DNA of 64,000 bases from a virus. The notes beneath the pieces were generated by a model, which worked only from the letters and a program-made list of their open reading frames with translations, was not told where the DNA came from and did no database searches. The translations under genes were made by a program, and so were the position numbers. The stretch is from IMG/VR virus record IMGVR_UViG_3300033146_005596, positions 1 through 64,000 of that record. One strand, given 5' to 3'. Shown here piece after piece: positions 24,238-33,258 of the stretch. Numbering within the stretch: position 1 is the first letter of the stretch; each line of letters opens with the position of its first letter.

Positions 24238-24468
24238 TTAACCAATTTGTTGTTTTAAGATTAGGCTTGTATAGTTATAGACAGCATTTCTAGGTATGTT
24301 ATTTTTAACTGCGAATCTTTCTATGTCTTCATTAGTCAATTCATAACCATTCAATGCTGGATACAATAAGTCAAACACAACCATATCACTTAGCTCATAG
24401 ACATCTGCAAAAGTTTCTAGTGAATATCTTGCAGCTATTGTCATTTCGTTAAAACCATTTATAACCAT
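24238..24468 (-). CDS. hypothetical early protein, 76 aa
   Basis: Not recognised. Acidic and helical; the second half (LTNEDIERFAVKNNIPRNAVYNYTSLIL) could be a small helix-turn-helix or recognition helix pair. A one-gene unit: early promoter at 24485-24515, AAAAGGAGGA ribosome site, own terminator. It sits alone between sigma and tail genes, so an early regulator is plausible but unproven. Confidence 0.75.
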   Translation of the reverse strand: MVINGFNEMTIAARYSLETFADVYELSDMVVFDLLYPALNGYELTNEDIERFAVKNNIPRNAVYNYTSLILKQQIG

Positions 24469-24484
24469 TCTTTCCTCCTTTTAT

Positions 24485-24515
24485 AATATAACGTGCTTCT
24501 CAGTAATTGTGTAAA
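24485..24515 (-). promoter_or_regulatory. early promoter P6
   Basis: Minus strand TTTACACA, TATATT at 19 bp, for the single gene at 24238-24468. Confidence 0.7.
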
Positions 24516-24702
24516 AATCCTCACAATTATTGGATAGGAGGATACTTAATTGTGAAGTTTTTATCAAAACAAAAAATTTCATTTTTTACTTAAACTTTTG
24601 TTTAACTTACACCCCTACTATATAATTTTCGTCTTCATTCACAGTAATATTTTTCCTAATATTTAATTAGCCTTTTTAGAAGTGAGGCTTTAATACCAAG
24701 AT

Positions 24703-24714
24703 ACTTATTAAACA
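24703..24714 (+). promoter_or_regulatory. late promoter (tail chaperone operon)
   Basis: ACTTATTAAACA, 20 nt before the ATG; AGGAGATT ribosome site lies between. Confidence 0.45.
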
Positions 24715-24733
24715 TATTACTAGGAGATTAAGA

Positions 24734-25813
24734 ATGAAAATTGAAATGGATAATGAACAAGTTAAAAGTTTAAAAGCAGTTGAAAAAAGCATGAGTACTA
24801 AAATAGAAGCACCAGCTGGATATTATGAGGTAGAGCTATCTACTCAAGGAAAGGTTGGAGCTCCAGCTTCAGTCCTTGTTAAAAACTTTGGAGCTTCTGA
24901 AATATTAACTTTATCAACTTTAGAAAATGAAGATTTGCCTGAAAAAGTTTCTGGAGTACTACAAGGACTATTATGGAATCCAGACAAAGATATAAACATC
25001 TTGGACTGGGACGAACGCGAGATTGTAGAACTATTAGTAAAAATGTACAAAATGTTTTTCGGCCCAGCCTTTACAGGTATTACTTGGGAGATGCAAGATT
25101 CTGACTGGAGTTATATTGAAGAGAAAGAAGGCAAGCAAAAAATGCTTGATAAGAAAGATGCATATATAAATGATAGATGGAAGCCTACTTTTGATATAGA
25201 CCTGACCAATTTACAGTTTTATGAAGTGCCTAAAGAGCATAAGCTAGAATATTCAATCACCTCTAAAAAAAGAAATTTTAGTGTGACATTTGGGTACCCA
25301 AAGTTTGGAGATGTATTAGCTATTAAAAAGTTTATAGAAAAAGCCTTTGAGGTACAAGATAAAAGATGGGCTAAAACAAGAGAAATTTTAGAGTACAAGC
25401 AAAGGGCTATTCAGGAGTTTGAGTCTGGAAAAGATGTTAATCTAAGCCGTATCCCTGATATAACAGAAGCTGATAAAAAAGCTTTCAAAGCTTATGAAAA
25501 TAATAAAATTGATTTTGCAATTCAAGTAACTAAAGCTTTGTATGTAAGAGAATTTGATGGACAAGATTTACGTAATGCAACCTTAGCCGAAAGAGTTGAG
25601 GCTGTAAAAGATGATGTCAGATTTGATTTTGGAATGACAAAAGCTATTGATAGAGCTAATGCTCAATTTAAAATAGGAATAAACGATGAGCTAGTACTTG
25701 ATAATCCTATTACACTTAGAGCTGAAACAAGGAGGTTGCCCTTTCAACTTTATACTATACTTCAGGCCATTGGAAATGACGACTCTGATGACTATACTAT
25801 TTCAACTGACTAA
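24734..25813 (+). CDS. tail assembly chaperone / T4 gp26-like protein, 359 aa
   Basis: Position just before the tape-measure gene and an overlapping out-of-frame ORF identify it as the tail assembly chaperone G-type product. The N-terminal half (VLVKNFGASEILTLS, then ILDWDEREIVELLVKMY) recalls the T4 gp26 baseplate/chaperone family (Pfam T4_baseplate). Near the 3' end AAGGAGG-TTG-CCC-TTT forms an RF2-like +1 frameshift signal; without shifting, translation ends DDYTISTD at 25813. The family link is from pattern memory. Confidence 0.65.
   Translation: MKIEMDNEQVKSLKAVEKSMSTKIEAPAGYYEVELSTQGKVGAPASVLVKNFGASEILTLSTLENEDLPEKVSGVLQGLLWNPDKDINILDWDEREIVELLVKMYKMFFGPAFTGITWEMQDSDWSYIEEKEGKQKMLDKKDAYINDRWKPTFDIDLTNLQFYEVPKEHKLEYSITSKKRNFSVTFGYPKFGDVLAIKKFIEKAFEVQDKRWAKTREILEYKQRAIQEFESGKDVNLSRIPDITEADKKAFKAYENNKIDFAIQVTKALYVREFDGQDLRNATLAERVEAVKDDVRFDFGMTKAIDRANAQFKIGINDELVLDNPITLRAETRRLPFQLYTILQAIGNDDSDDYTISTD
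25729..25742 (+). promoter_or_regulatory. candidate programmed +1 frameshift site
   Basis: AAGGAGG at 25729-25735, three bases, then CCC in the zero frame at 25739-25741 followed by T. Slip of the CCC-decoding tRNA to CCT enters the frame that stays open to 26021. The SD-to-P-site spacing is three bases, as in the RF2 (prfB) shift site. Confidence 0.55.
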
Positions 25814-26021
25814 ATATACTGGCAATACTTTAGAGTCTTTATTGAGATTGTCAATTGATAAAGTTTTAAATCAGCACAAATGTTTACAGAAGCATATAGA
25901 AAAAGAAAATGAGGAGCAATCTGGAGAGTCCTCAACTATGCCAAGCATGGGTAGTGTTAGCTCTTCTATGAGTTCTATAAGCTCTGGATTTTCTAGTGGA
26001 TTTAACATGCCAAGTATTTAA
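25743..26021 (+). CDS. frameshift extension of the tail assembly chaperone (T part), 92 aa
   Basis: Open frame offset by +1 from the chaperone gene, overlapping its last 70 bases, with no ATG plus ribosome site of its own. The only early starts are a TTG at 25698 and an ATG ~45 nt after the AGGAGG. Content: a helical part (LTKYTGNTLESLLRLSIDKV) and a Ser/Gly/Met-rich tail (SSTMPSMGSVSSSMSS), typical of chaperone extensions that bind tape measure. Expected product with the +1 shift: 336 + 92 = 428 residues. Confidence 0.55.
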   Translation, partial: FNFILYFRPLEMTTLMTILFQLTKYTGNTLESLLRLSIDKVLNQHKCLQKHIEKENEEQSGESSTMPSMGSVSSSMSSISSGFSSGFNMPSI

Positions 26022-26030
26022 AAAAATAAA

Positions 26031-26063
26031 AAGACTAGTACTAGTTTCTTAAGTACTAGTCTT
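26031..26063 (+). terminator. terminator between chaperones and tape measure
   Basis: Perfect 12-bp stem AAGACTAGTACT/AGTACTAGTCTT, then TTACTTT. The tape-measure gene restarts from its own promoter. Confidence 0.8.
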
Positions 26064-26092
26064 TTACTTTACAACTTTAATCTAAAAAATGG

Positions 26093-26103
26093 ACTAATTA
26101 AGT
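26093..26103 (+). promoter_or_regulatory. late promoter, leaderless (tape measure)
   Basis: ACTAATTAAGT directly followed by ATGGATA. The same 18 bases recur at 29887-29904. No ribosome site. Confidence 0.6.
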
Positions 26104-28728
26104 ATGGATAACTTTATAGAAGGACTAACAGCTAAAGCTCAAAGTGCAGCAAACACAACTCGTGATTTATTTAAAAATATAACTACATCTGCATTACCAA
26201 AGCAGGATTTTGACCTAGATGAAATCTCAGAGTCTTTTTCAAAATCCTTTCAAGATATGCTAAGCAATAATGTAATTACAAAGGTAGTAACTGGTGCAAT
26301 GAGTGAGTCGATGAAAAATATTGGCTTAGCTGAAGGGAGCTTGACCAACCTACTTAATTATTTTGAGCCAGTTCCTTCTGTGACTACTCCCAAAACAAGT
26401 AATATATTAGCATTAGATGGAAAAATATCTCTTCCAACATTGTACCTTGGAAATAAACTTGATGATATTATCAAGGCCCTTGGTATTAAAAGTAGCACAG
26501 TTAGCTTGAGTAAAACTAAGTCTCCCCTTTTACAAACTAAATCTGACAAAGATTTAAAAGCACCAATATCTAAAGGAAAAAGCAGTTTATTAGAAGGGTT
26601 GAACCTATTCAAAAATGTTGCACTGGTGGTTGGTACTTTTGTAGTGTCCGCTTTACTTATTCAATCATTTGGCGTTGGGCTAAGTGCTATCTTGAAAGTC
26701 GGGGTTATTTTTGGGTTAGTAGCTACCATCATAAAAATAGTACCCTTGGTAATGCGTGGAGTAAGCCTGTCTGTATTTTTGGAGTTTGCACTAGCTGCTA
26801 GCTTAATAAGCCTCGGGATTATGGCGATTAGCCTTGTTTCTAGGTTTATGCCAGTAAAAATATTATCTTTAATAAAACAGATTTTAGCCATATCTACCTT
26901 AATATGGATTATTGGAACAGTTATAAACCCTTCTGTTTTAGCTGGTGCTGGTACTTTTGCATTAAGTGGTGCACTAATTGGTTTTGGACTTGTAGGCTTT
27001 AGCTTAGGGCTAAAAGCTATTTCTGGAGTTAAAAATATTCTTAATGTAATTGTTATTTTAACAGTAATAACTGTGTTTATGTATGCTATTGGACCTGGAG
27101 CACTATTAGCTTTACCTGCAGGTATAGGCTTAATGGCTGTTGGTATTGGCCTACTGTCTATGTCCCTAGCACTCGATGCTATTAATAAACTAAGCGGTGA
27201 TAATTTAAAGGAAAACCTTACTACCATTGTGCTATTCACTGCAGCAATAGGACTAGTTGGAATGTTTTTTGGTCTAGGCCTAGTGGCTTCTGGCCTTGGT
27301 ATGCTATTTCTTGGAGTTGGCTTGTTATCTATGTACTATGGCTTAGAAAAGTTTTCAACTTTAAAGCTGGATAATAGCATATTTAATTTATTACTTGTTT
27401 TAGCTGCGTTTATTGGTACCATAGGACTAATTGGAATGGTATTTGGAACAGGGCTAGTAAGCGCTGGACTTGGTATGATATTTATTGGTATTGGTTTATT
27501 ATCTATGGCAAAAGGTCTTGATGCAATAGACAAGGTGTCTGCTTCATCTGGGCTTGTGAAAATATTAGTAACAATGAGCGTATTCCTTGGTGTACTTGCA
27601 GTAGTTGGAACCTTCTTAATTCCTGCAGGTGTTGGCCTAATTCTTGTAGGACTAGGACTTGTATCAATGGCAATGGGCTTTAAGCAAATAAGTAAGTCAA
27701 CAGAAAATATGGAAGACTTGAAATCAATATTAATAGTTATGAGCGTATTTTTATTAGCAATGGCTATAGTTGGTTTATTATCACCTCTAATTGCATTAGC
27801 TGGATATGCTATGATAGTGATTGGATTATCATTTCTAGTTTTTGGTCTGGGACTTTGGAAAATAGCCTCAGTTGGTGAAGAGGGTTTTAATACAATTAAG
27901 AATGGAATTATAGGCATTGGTGAAGCTTTCTTGACTTATGGAAATGGAAAAGTAGCGTTAGGTACCATAGTTTTCTTAGTAGCAGCTGCTTCTTTATGGG
28001 TGCTAGGTAAAGCGATGGAACATTTGCTTACCTTTGACTCAGATAGTATACTTAATTTTATAAATGGATTTAGTACTGCTGTTCTTAAATTTAATGAGCC
28101 TGGAGTTTTAAAAGGAGCACTAGGACTGTTTGGTGCTGGGCTTGGGCTAATCTCAATGAGTAAAGCTATTAAAGATATTGATGGTACTAAGCTTGGAACA
28201 TTTGCTGAAGGCCTAGGAGCTATTGGTGATGCTTTCAAAAAGTTTAGCCTCAGAGATACTTTGTTTGCAGCGATAGGACCTTCAATTTCTGCTGCAGCAA
28301 ATGCTATGAAAATAGCTGCAGATGTTGGTACTTCTGCTCTACCCCAATTCATAAAAGATTTAGCAACTAGTGTTAGCTCTATTACAAACTTTGGCCAGTT
28401 TAAGTCTAGACTTAAAACCGTTTCGAAGGGTATGAAAGACCTTGCAAACAGTATAAAGTACCTAGAAGATAGTGCTGAGTTTTTATCTAAGGGAGACGTT
28501 AGCTTAACAAGTAAACAATCAGCTCAGTTTATAAACTCAAATAAAGACTCAGTGACCGAGCTTAAACTGCTTAATACTAAGCTTGATACAGTAATAGGTA
28601 TTATGAATATAGAAACAGGAAAAGAAGGAGAGATTAGTACTACTGAACAAACTGGTTTTTCAGCAAAGGACATCTCAAGTGGTATGGACTTTGAGGGAAT
28701 GGCCTCAAGTATGCTACCTGATTTTTAG
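26104..28728 (+). CDS. tape measure protein, 874 aa
   Basis: Longest gene of this tail block, after the chaperone pair. Residues ~170-640 consist of repeated hydrophobic Gly-rich helices (units such as GLGMLFLGVGLLSM, GLGMIFIGIGLLSM), with about a dozen membrane-like segments, typical of tape-measure cores. The ends are helical and polar. At ~0.15 nm per residue it predicts a tail near 130 nm (family rule). It has no ribosome site and starts on a leaderless late promoter. Large antisense open frames within it are composition artefacts. Confidence 0.85.
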   Translation: MDNFIEGLTAKAQSAANTTRDLFKNITTSALPKQDFDLDEISESFSKSFQDMLSNNVITKVVTGAMSESMKNIGLAEGSLTNLLNYFEPVPSVTTPKTSNILALDGKISLPTLYLGNKLDDIIKALGIKSSTVSLSKTKSPLLQTKSDKDLKAPISKGKSSLLEGLNLFKNVALVVGTFVVSALLIQSFGVGLSAILKVGVIFGLVATIIKIVPLVMRGVSLSVFLEFALAASLISLGIMAISLVSRFMPVKILSLIKQILAISTLIWIIGTVINPSVLAGAGTFALSGALIGFGLVGFSLGLKAISGVKNILNVIVILTVITVFMYAIGPGALLALPAGIGLMAVGIGLLSMSLALDAINKLSGDNLKENLTTIVLFTAAIGLVGMFFGLGLVASGLGMLFLGVGLLSMYYGLEKFSTLKLDNSIFNLLLVLAAFIGTIGLIGMVFGTGLVSAGLGMIFIGIGLLSMAKGLDAIDKVSASSGLVKILVTMSVFLGVLAVVGTFLIPAGVGLILVGLGLVSMAMGFKQISKSTENMEDLKSILIVMSVFLLAMAIVGLLSPLIALAGYAMIVIGLSFLVFGLGLWKIASVGEEGFNTIKNGIIGIGEAFLTYGNGKVALGTIVFLVAAASLWVLGKAMEHLLTFDSDSILNFINGFSTAVLKFNEPGVLKGALGLFGAGLGLISMSKAIKDIDGTKLGTFAEGLGAIGDAFKKFSLRDTLFAAIGPSISAAANAMKIAADVGTSALPQFIKDLATSVSSITNFGQFKSRLKTVSKGMKDLANSIKYLEDSAEFLSKGDVSLTSKQSAQFINSNKDSVTELKLLNTKLDTVIGIMNIETGKEGEISTTEQTGFSAKDISSGMDFEGMASSMLPDF

Positions 28729-28740
28729 GAGTGAGAACAG

Positions 28741-29580
28741 ATGAATAAATTTATAATTGCAAATGGAACGCCAAAAGTAAGCTCTAGCCGTAGAGTTGTA
28801 ATAGGCCCGGTTGGTTCTGATGATAGTAAACCCCTTTATACTCAGAGTGATATAAACTTCCAAGTGTCTAACGTAATGAAAGACCCTTTAGAAATGATTA
28901 GGGGTGTTATAAAAACTTTTAAAAAAGCTAGCCTCGCACTAAAAGTAGTTGGGTTTGCAGGAGATACAGTGGGTTCTGCTGTGTCTCATAAAAATACTAG
29001 GTTTATGTCCCCATATAATAATACCAAAGTTTGGGTTAGTACTAACCCATTAAAGTTTAGTATTGATTTGGACTTTAATCTAGGAATGTGGGGTATGTGG
29101 GATGCACAAAAAGAAGTTGTTGAACCAATCCAACAGTTGTCTAAGTTTGTAGTACCAGAAATAGAAAAAAATGGATTTCAGGTAACAGGACCAGGGCCTA
29201 GTATGGTAGATATGTTAGTTGCTGTTGTCAAAGGCAGCCAATTAACTGAAGTAGTACAGCACCCTGTGAAAGAAACTAAGGCACTCATAACAGATAAAAA
29301 CAGGCTTAGTGGCTTTATGAAAAACTTTAGCGGGTCAATTACAGATTTTTTTGATAATCAAGAGAATATAACTAAAATTTCAATTCTTAATGGTGGTATT
29401 GTGTTAGATAGTTATATAGACAACTGTACTTACAGCTATGGTGATATTGTGGACGACAATGGGAATCCTGTATCTGGCAAAATAAGACTGAGCTGTAGTA
29501 CTTATAAAATGGCAAATACCAGCTATGTATTTAGGGGATTTGATGAGTCTGGACGGTTACAAGAAGGAGCAACTATATAA
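28741..29580 (+). CDS. tail/baseplate protein, 279 aa
   Basis: Not assigned to a family. It lies between tape measure and hub genes, with a GGAG site in the tape-measure stop region. The C-terminal half (ISILNGGIVLDSYIDNCTYSYGD...SGKIRLSCSTY) looks like a beta-rich tube/adaptor domain, and the centre is hydrophobic. Probably a hub-proximal tube-initiation or peptidoglycan-contact protein, by position only. Confidence 0.65.
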   Translation: MNKFIIANGTPKVSSSRRVVIGPVGSDDSKPLYTQSDINFQVSNVMKDPLEMIRGVIKTFKKASLALKVVGFAGDTVGSAVSHKNTRFMSPYNNTKVWVSTNPLKFSIDLDFNLGMWGMWDAQKEVVEPIQQLSKFVVPEIEKNGFQVTGPGPSMVDMLVAVVKGSQLTEVVQHPVKETKALITDKNRLSGFMKNFSGSITDFFDNQENITKISILNGGIVLDSYIDNCTYSYGDIVDDNGNPVSGKIRLSCSTYKMANTSYVFRGFDESGRLQEGATI

Positions 29581-29891
29581 TGAAAAATAGATACGATTTA
29601 TACTCTAACTCTATTGTTAAAGACATTGATGGAGAAGATTGGCCCGACCCTCTATCAATAGACTATGACAAGTTCGAGATTACCAACCCAGCTGTATACA
29701 CAAAAATAACGTTTTCAGGTAGAAAGAGGTTTTGGTTATTTGTTTACAACTATTATAAAACAAGTGATTTCTTTGATATTATTCTATCACTTAACAATAT
29801 AGAGTTTACTGAAGATATAACCGAGATTACTGGTGTGTTTCTTCCTGATTATGATGATTTGCTAAACTTTGTAAATAATCAGGGCAACTAA
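29580..29891 (+). CDS. small baseplate-region protein, 103 aa
   Basis: Not recognised by motif. Overlaps the upstream stop (TAATG). Sequence features KITFSGRKRFWLFVYNYYKTSDF followed by DIILSLNNIEF. Size, place and the W-x-x-x-Y-rich middle resemble T4 gp53-type wedge/LysM-like baseplate proteins, but this is a guess. Its stop lies inside the late promoter of the next gene. Confidence 0.6.
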   Translation: MKNRYDLYSNSIVKDIDGEDWPDPLSIDYDKFEITNPAVYTKITFSGRKRFWLFVYNYYKTSDFFDIILSLNNIEFTEDITEITGVFLPDYDDLLNFVNNQGN

Positions 29892-29897
29892 TTAAGT
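29887..29897 (+). promoter_or_regulatory. late promoter, leaderless (hub gene)
   Basis: ACTAATTAAGT abutting ATGGATA; TAA of the preceding gene is part of the element. Confidence 0.6.
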
Positions 29898-31085
29898 ATG
29901 GATATAACAGTAATTTTGAATAAAGGCATGGAGATAGCCTCCCCTTTAATTCATAAGATAAAATTCAAAAATAGTATAGACTCACTACTTTCTAGCGGTT
30001 ATATAATAGTTAATGATTCAGGAAATAACTTTATAAACTCCGGAAATTTAGTTATTGGGACTCAAGTGGATATTCTTTTTCGAGAAGAAGCTGGTGATGC
30101 CATCTTTAAAACTATTAGCTTTAAGGTATCTGGGGTTAGACGAGCTGGACCAAGTGATGAGACCTCCGACTATAATTTAGGGGGCTTTATACAAATATTT
30201 TTTATATCAAGCTTGTACTTCATATCTAAAGAAAACAAGTGCCATAGAGGCTCAGCAACAGAACTTGTTAGAAAGCTAGCTAGTTATGATGGTACGATAG
30301 GACTAGACGAAATAGAAGACTCTGATGATAAAAACTCGGATACTAAACGTTACCAATTAAAATCCAACTATTATAAGTTCTTATTGAATGATGTATTACC
30401 GTTTGCTACAATAAAACAGGACCCTTCTTATTGCTATTTAGATATAAATAATAGACTGAATTTTATTTCGCAAAAGACTTTATTTAGTAAGCCTGTGAAA
30501 AAGACAATAATAAGTGCAGGCTCAAATTTAGATGCTGGTGGCGCCTTGCACTTTGAAAGTGGGGAGTGGTATATTGGACATGGCCTAAACAGTTTATTTG
30601 CTAGTTTGAACTCTGTCAATTTAATAGTTGATAGTGAAACAAGGCAAGTTGAAGGAAATACAGATAATGTTTCAAAGATACAAGCCTCAGACTATTTTTT
30701 TGTAGATAAAAGTTTGATGAGTAATATTGGTACCACCTACTTTGGGCACCTAGACTCAAACTTTTTAAAAAAAGACCTTATTGCCTATAATAAAAATGCT
30801 AAAAAAGAAAGAAACAACTTTTTTGAAATAAGTTTAATAGGTGTTGCAGACTTTGAAATAGAAGCCGGTAATGTTATTAGCCTAGTTATAGAAAATACGT
30901 CTAATAAGGAGTTAGCTATAGGCCATGTTCTCTCTGGACGATATGTAGTAAAAAGTATAGAATATGAGGTATCAACTCAAGGTATTACTCTAATGGAAAT
31001 TCAGCTGGTTCGACCATCCATAGATGAGGCAACTGTTAAATCCCTTGGACTAAGTGTGGATAACCTGTATAAAGGAGTTAACTAA
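29898..31085 (+). CDS. baseplate hub protein (T4 gp27/gpD-like), 395 aa
   Basis: Order tape measure - hub - spike, size, and a domain pattern of alternating tube-like beta folds support a gp27-type hub. The N-terminal ITVILNKGMEIASPLIHKI..., a VSGVRRAGPSDE strand, and a middle insertion with FLLNDVLPFATIKQDPSYCYLD are as in hub domains that read 'local frame' segments. The C-terminus (KSIEYEVSTQGITLMEIQLVRP) is the usual second tube domain ending. Leaderless start. Confidence 0.65.
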   Translation: MDITVILNKGMEIASPLIHKIKFKNSIDSLLSSGYIIVNDSGNNFINSGNLVIGTQVDILFREEAGDAIFKTISFKVSGVRRAGPSDETSDYNLGGFIQIFFISSLYFISKENKCHRGSATELVRKLASYDGTIGLDEIEDSDDKNSDTKRYQLKSNYYKFLLNDVLPFATIKQDPSYCYLDINNRLNFISQKTLFSKPVKKTIISAGSNLDAGGALHFESGEWYIGHGLNSLFASLNSVNLIVDSETRQVEGNTDNVSKIQASDYFFVDKSLMSNIGTTYFGHLDSNFLKKDLIAYNKNAKKERNNFFEISLIGVADFEIEAGNVISLVIENTSNKELAIGHVLSGRYVVKSIEYEVSTQGITLMEIQLVRPSIDEATVKSLGLSVDNLYKGVN

Positions 31086-31087
31086 AA

Positions 31088-31732
31088 ATGATTGACAAAA
31101 GTCTAAAGTTTTATTTGGCTCAAGTTGTATCTAATGATAGCTTGAACAAAGGAAAAATAAAAGTTAGAATACTACCACACCTTATTGAGATTGATGATAA
31201 TGATTTACCTGAATTCCCACCTTTTTCTGATGATACTCTGCCCAACTGCATACCAGGTGAGTACGTCTGGGTTATTGCTAATGAGAAATTTACATTTGGA
31301 TTTATTTTTGGAAATGCTTCAGTATATACTGAAGATGAAATGATAGACTATACTAAATTGGTTGATGATTTTGCTACAGTAGTTCTAGATAATGGTGGAG
31401 AGTATATTGCTGCGAAATACTTAAAAATTGTGCATATAAGTAGTCACACTCTAATGTATGTTAATGTTGAGTCTGGGCAATCAGGGATTATAAACATAAA
31501 CGGTCCACATCTTAGCTTGTCCAAAGATAAAGCTATGCTTGGTAATAAAGAATCTAAGATTATTCTTACTGAGGAGGAGGTTTTACTTCAAGGTAAAGTA
31601 ATTAGACTTGCAGGTCAAGTCAGACTTGGTGCAGGTAACTCAGGTTTAGTTGTTAGTACTTCGCTAGGAACAGTTTTAAATATTGGAGAGGAAGGCACAA
31701 AAGCCTATGTCTCAAAGGATATACTAGTATAA
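31088..31732 (+). CDS. baseplate spike protein (gp5 OB-fold/gpV-like), 214 aa
   Basis: The N-terminal ~90 residues (YLAQVVSNDSLNKGKIKVRILPH...PGEYVWVIANEKFTFGFIFG) have the OB-fold pattern of central spike proteins. The C-terminal ~80 residues are short beta repeats (IININGPHLSLSKDKAML, VIRLAGQVRLGAGNSGLVV) fitting a triple-stranded beta-helix. Follows the hub gene with an AAAGGAG site. No lysozyme domain is inserted. Confidence 0.75.
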   Translation: MIDKSLKFYLAQVVSNDSLNKGKIKVRILPHLIEIDDNDLPEFPPFSDDTLPNCIPGEYVWVIANEKFTFGFIFGNASVYTEDEMIDYTKLVDDFATVVLDNGGEYIAAKYLKIVHISSHTLMYVNVESGQSGIININGPHLSLSKDKAMLGNKESKIILTEEEVLLQGKVIRLAGQVRLGAGNSGLVVSTSLGTVLNIGEEGTKAYVSKDILV

Positions 31733-33258
31733 TGGATTATTTAGAAAATATTGGTGATTTAGTTCTAAGCCAAGCATTAAAAAATATTGAAGAATTATCA
31801 TTGGAAGAGCAACAAGCTATTAAGGATAAAATAAACTCACCTAATTTTCAAGAGTACGTTTCAGTTTTGAATAGCCAGTCTGACAAAATAAATTATATGT
31901 ACTCATACGGAAGTTTAGATGATATAAATGAATTCATTGGAGATTTATCTAGTAAGTTCATCAAAATGAATAATCCAGAATTAATTAAAGAAATAACCGA
32001 TTTAAAAATAGTTGCCACGTCTAAAGCAACAGATATAGTTAGAGAAGGGGAAAATATTTTAGATAGCTTAGCTAGCTATTTTAAAGATGGTACCTCACTG
32101 ATAAGCAATAGCTATATGCAGAAAATAACTAATTTGGTTGATATTGGTGGAATAAACAAAAGTATTAGCCAAGTTGGAGATATTAAAAATGCAATTGACA
32201 AGGGCGAAACAGGTGAAGCTGGAAAACTAATTGCATCAAACATTTTAGAAGATACGGACCTTATTGTAGCAGGTGTAAAAGAGTTTGAGGCTATAGCTAC
32301 TAATGTTGAAAAGTCGTTATCAAGGCTAGGACTTAACCTTACACCAGCCCTTGCTGAGAAGAAAATTGTTGATATGTCAAATAATTTTATAGAGGCTAAA
32401 GCTAAGGCCCTTGGGGATAATGTTACTGAGCAGTTAGAAGACCTTGGAGCTAAAGGCTTTGATTTATTAAAAGAGTCCATCAAAGAATCGTTTAGTCCAG
32501 AGCTGATGGAAAAGTTTGATAGGCTTGGAGAATACACTGATGCTCTAAACTTAAAAAAAGTAAAGATTAGCTATTTAATGAATGTAGCAGCAAGAGAAAA
32601 CTCTCTAAGTTTTGAGGACTTTGTTAATTATTTTATAAAAGCAGCACCTAAGTTTAATGAAAAAATATTGGATATTGCAAAACTTGTAGGAGAAGAAGCT
32701 AAACTAGATGGGCCAGATAAAGACTCAGAAAGGAAAATAAAGTCTCTAAGCGCTACAGTTGATGCCCTAAAAATTACAGGAACTACTATACTAGTAATTG
32801 CTAATATTATGAAAATAGTGTTATTAACTATGAAAATAATAAAAATAGTAGCTACTGTTCTTAAGCAGCTTGGGCTTGCAAAGGAGATAGGTGCTTGTGT
32901 TTTTAATCCAGCAAATATCCCAGCTCTTGCTGGTAAAATTGCAAAGGAAATATTGAACTATTTAACAAATTATTTAGAAGACTTTTTGAAAAAGATACCT
33001 GAGTTCTTATTAAGCATTAAAGTTCCAGTACCAGAAACAATGGTAGAGCTTATGCTTATGAACACTAGAAAGGGTGCCCTACCCTCTAACCAAAAAATAC
33101 TAGACGCTTTTGATAAAAAGAAAGTACAAGAAAAGTTTAATTCAAGTGCACTAGTTAAGCAGCTAGAAAAGGATAAAGATTGGAATAATTCCCGTGATGA
33201 TTTTTCAATTGATTGGAGTGATATGGAAGGAAATGAAGAGTTTGAGGCAAAAAGCTAA
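31732..33258 (+). CDS. baseplate-region structural protein, 508 aa
   Basis: Not recognised. Mostly helical with long heptad-like stretches, a hydrophobic segment around 345-375 (TGTTILVIANIMKIVLLTMK) that may be membrane-active, and a second at ~395-425. Overlaps the spike stop (TAATG), so it belongs to the hub/spike unit. A membrane-contacting tail-tip protein is possible. Confidence 0.6.
   Translation: MDYLENIGDLVLSQALKNIEELSLEEQQAIKDKINSPNFQEYVSVLNSQSDKINYMYSYGSLDDINEFIGDLSSKFIKMNNPELIKEITDLKIVATSKATDIVREGENILDSLASYFKDGTSLISNSYMQKITNLVDIGGINKSISQVGDIKNAIDKGETGEAGKLIASNILEDTDLIVAGVKEFEAIATNVEKSLSRLGLNLTPALAEKKIVDMSNNFIEAKAKALGDNVTEQLEDLGAKGFDLLKESIKESFSPELMEKFDRLGEYTDALNLKKVKISYLMNVAARENSLSFEDFVNYFIKAAPKFNEKILDIAKLVGEEAKLDGPDKDSERKIKSLSATVDALKITGTTILVIANIMKIVLLTMKIIKIVATVLKQLGLAKEIGACVFNPANIPALAGKIAKEILNYLTNYLEDFLKKIPEFLLSIKVPVPETMVELMLMNTRKGALPSNQKILDAFDKKKVQEKFNSSALVKQLEKDKDWNNSRDDFSIDWSDMEGNEEFEAKS

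Noticed and set aside
25698-26021. Independent gene starting with TTG at 25698
   Set aside because: No ribosome site before the TTG, and the AGGAGG is placed for frameshifting rather than for any nearby start.
26661-28352. Long antisense open frames (up to ~190 codons) opposite the tape measure gene
   Set aside because: Pro/Ile/Ser-rich shadow of Gly/Leu-rich hydrophobic repeats; no promoter or ribosome site on the minus strand.
32112-32537. Antisense frame of 141 codons opposite the 508-aa baseplate protein
   Set aside because: Ser/Leu-rich shadow, no control signals, and the sense frame is continuous with its operon.
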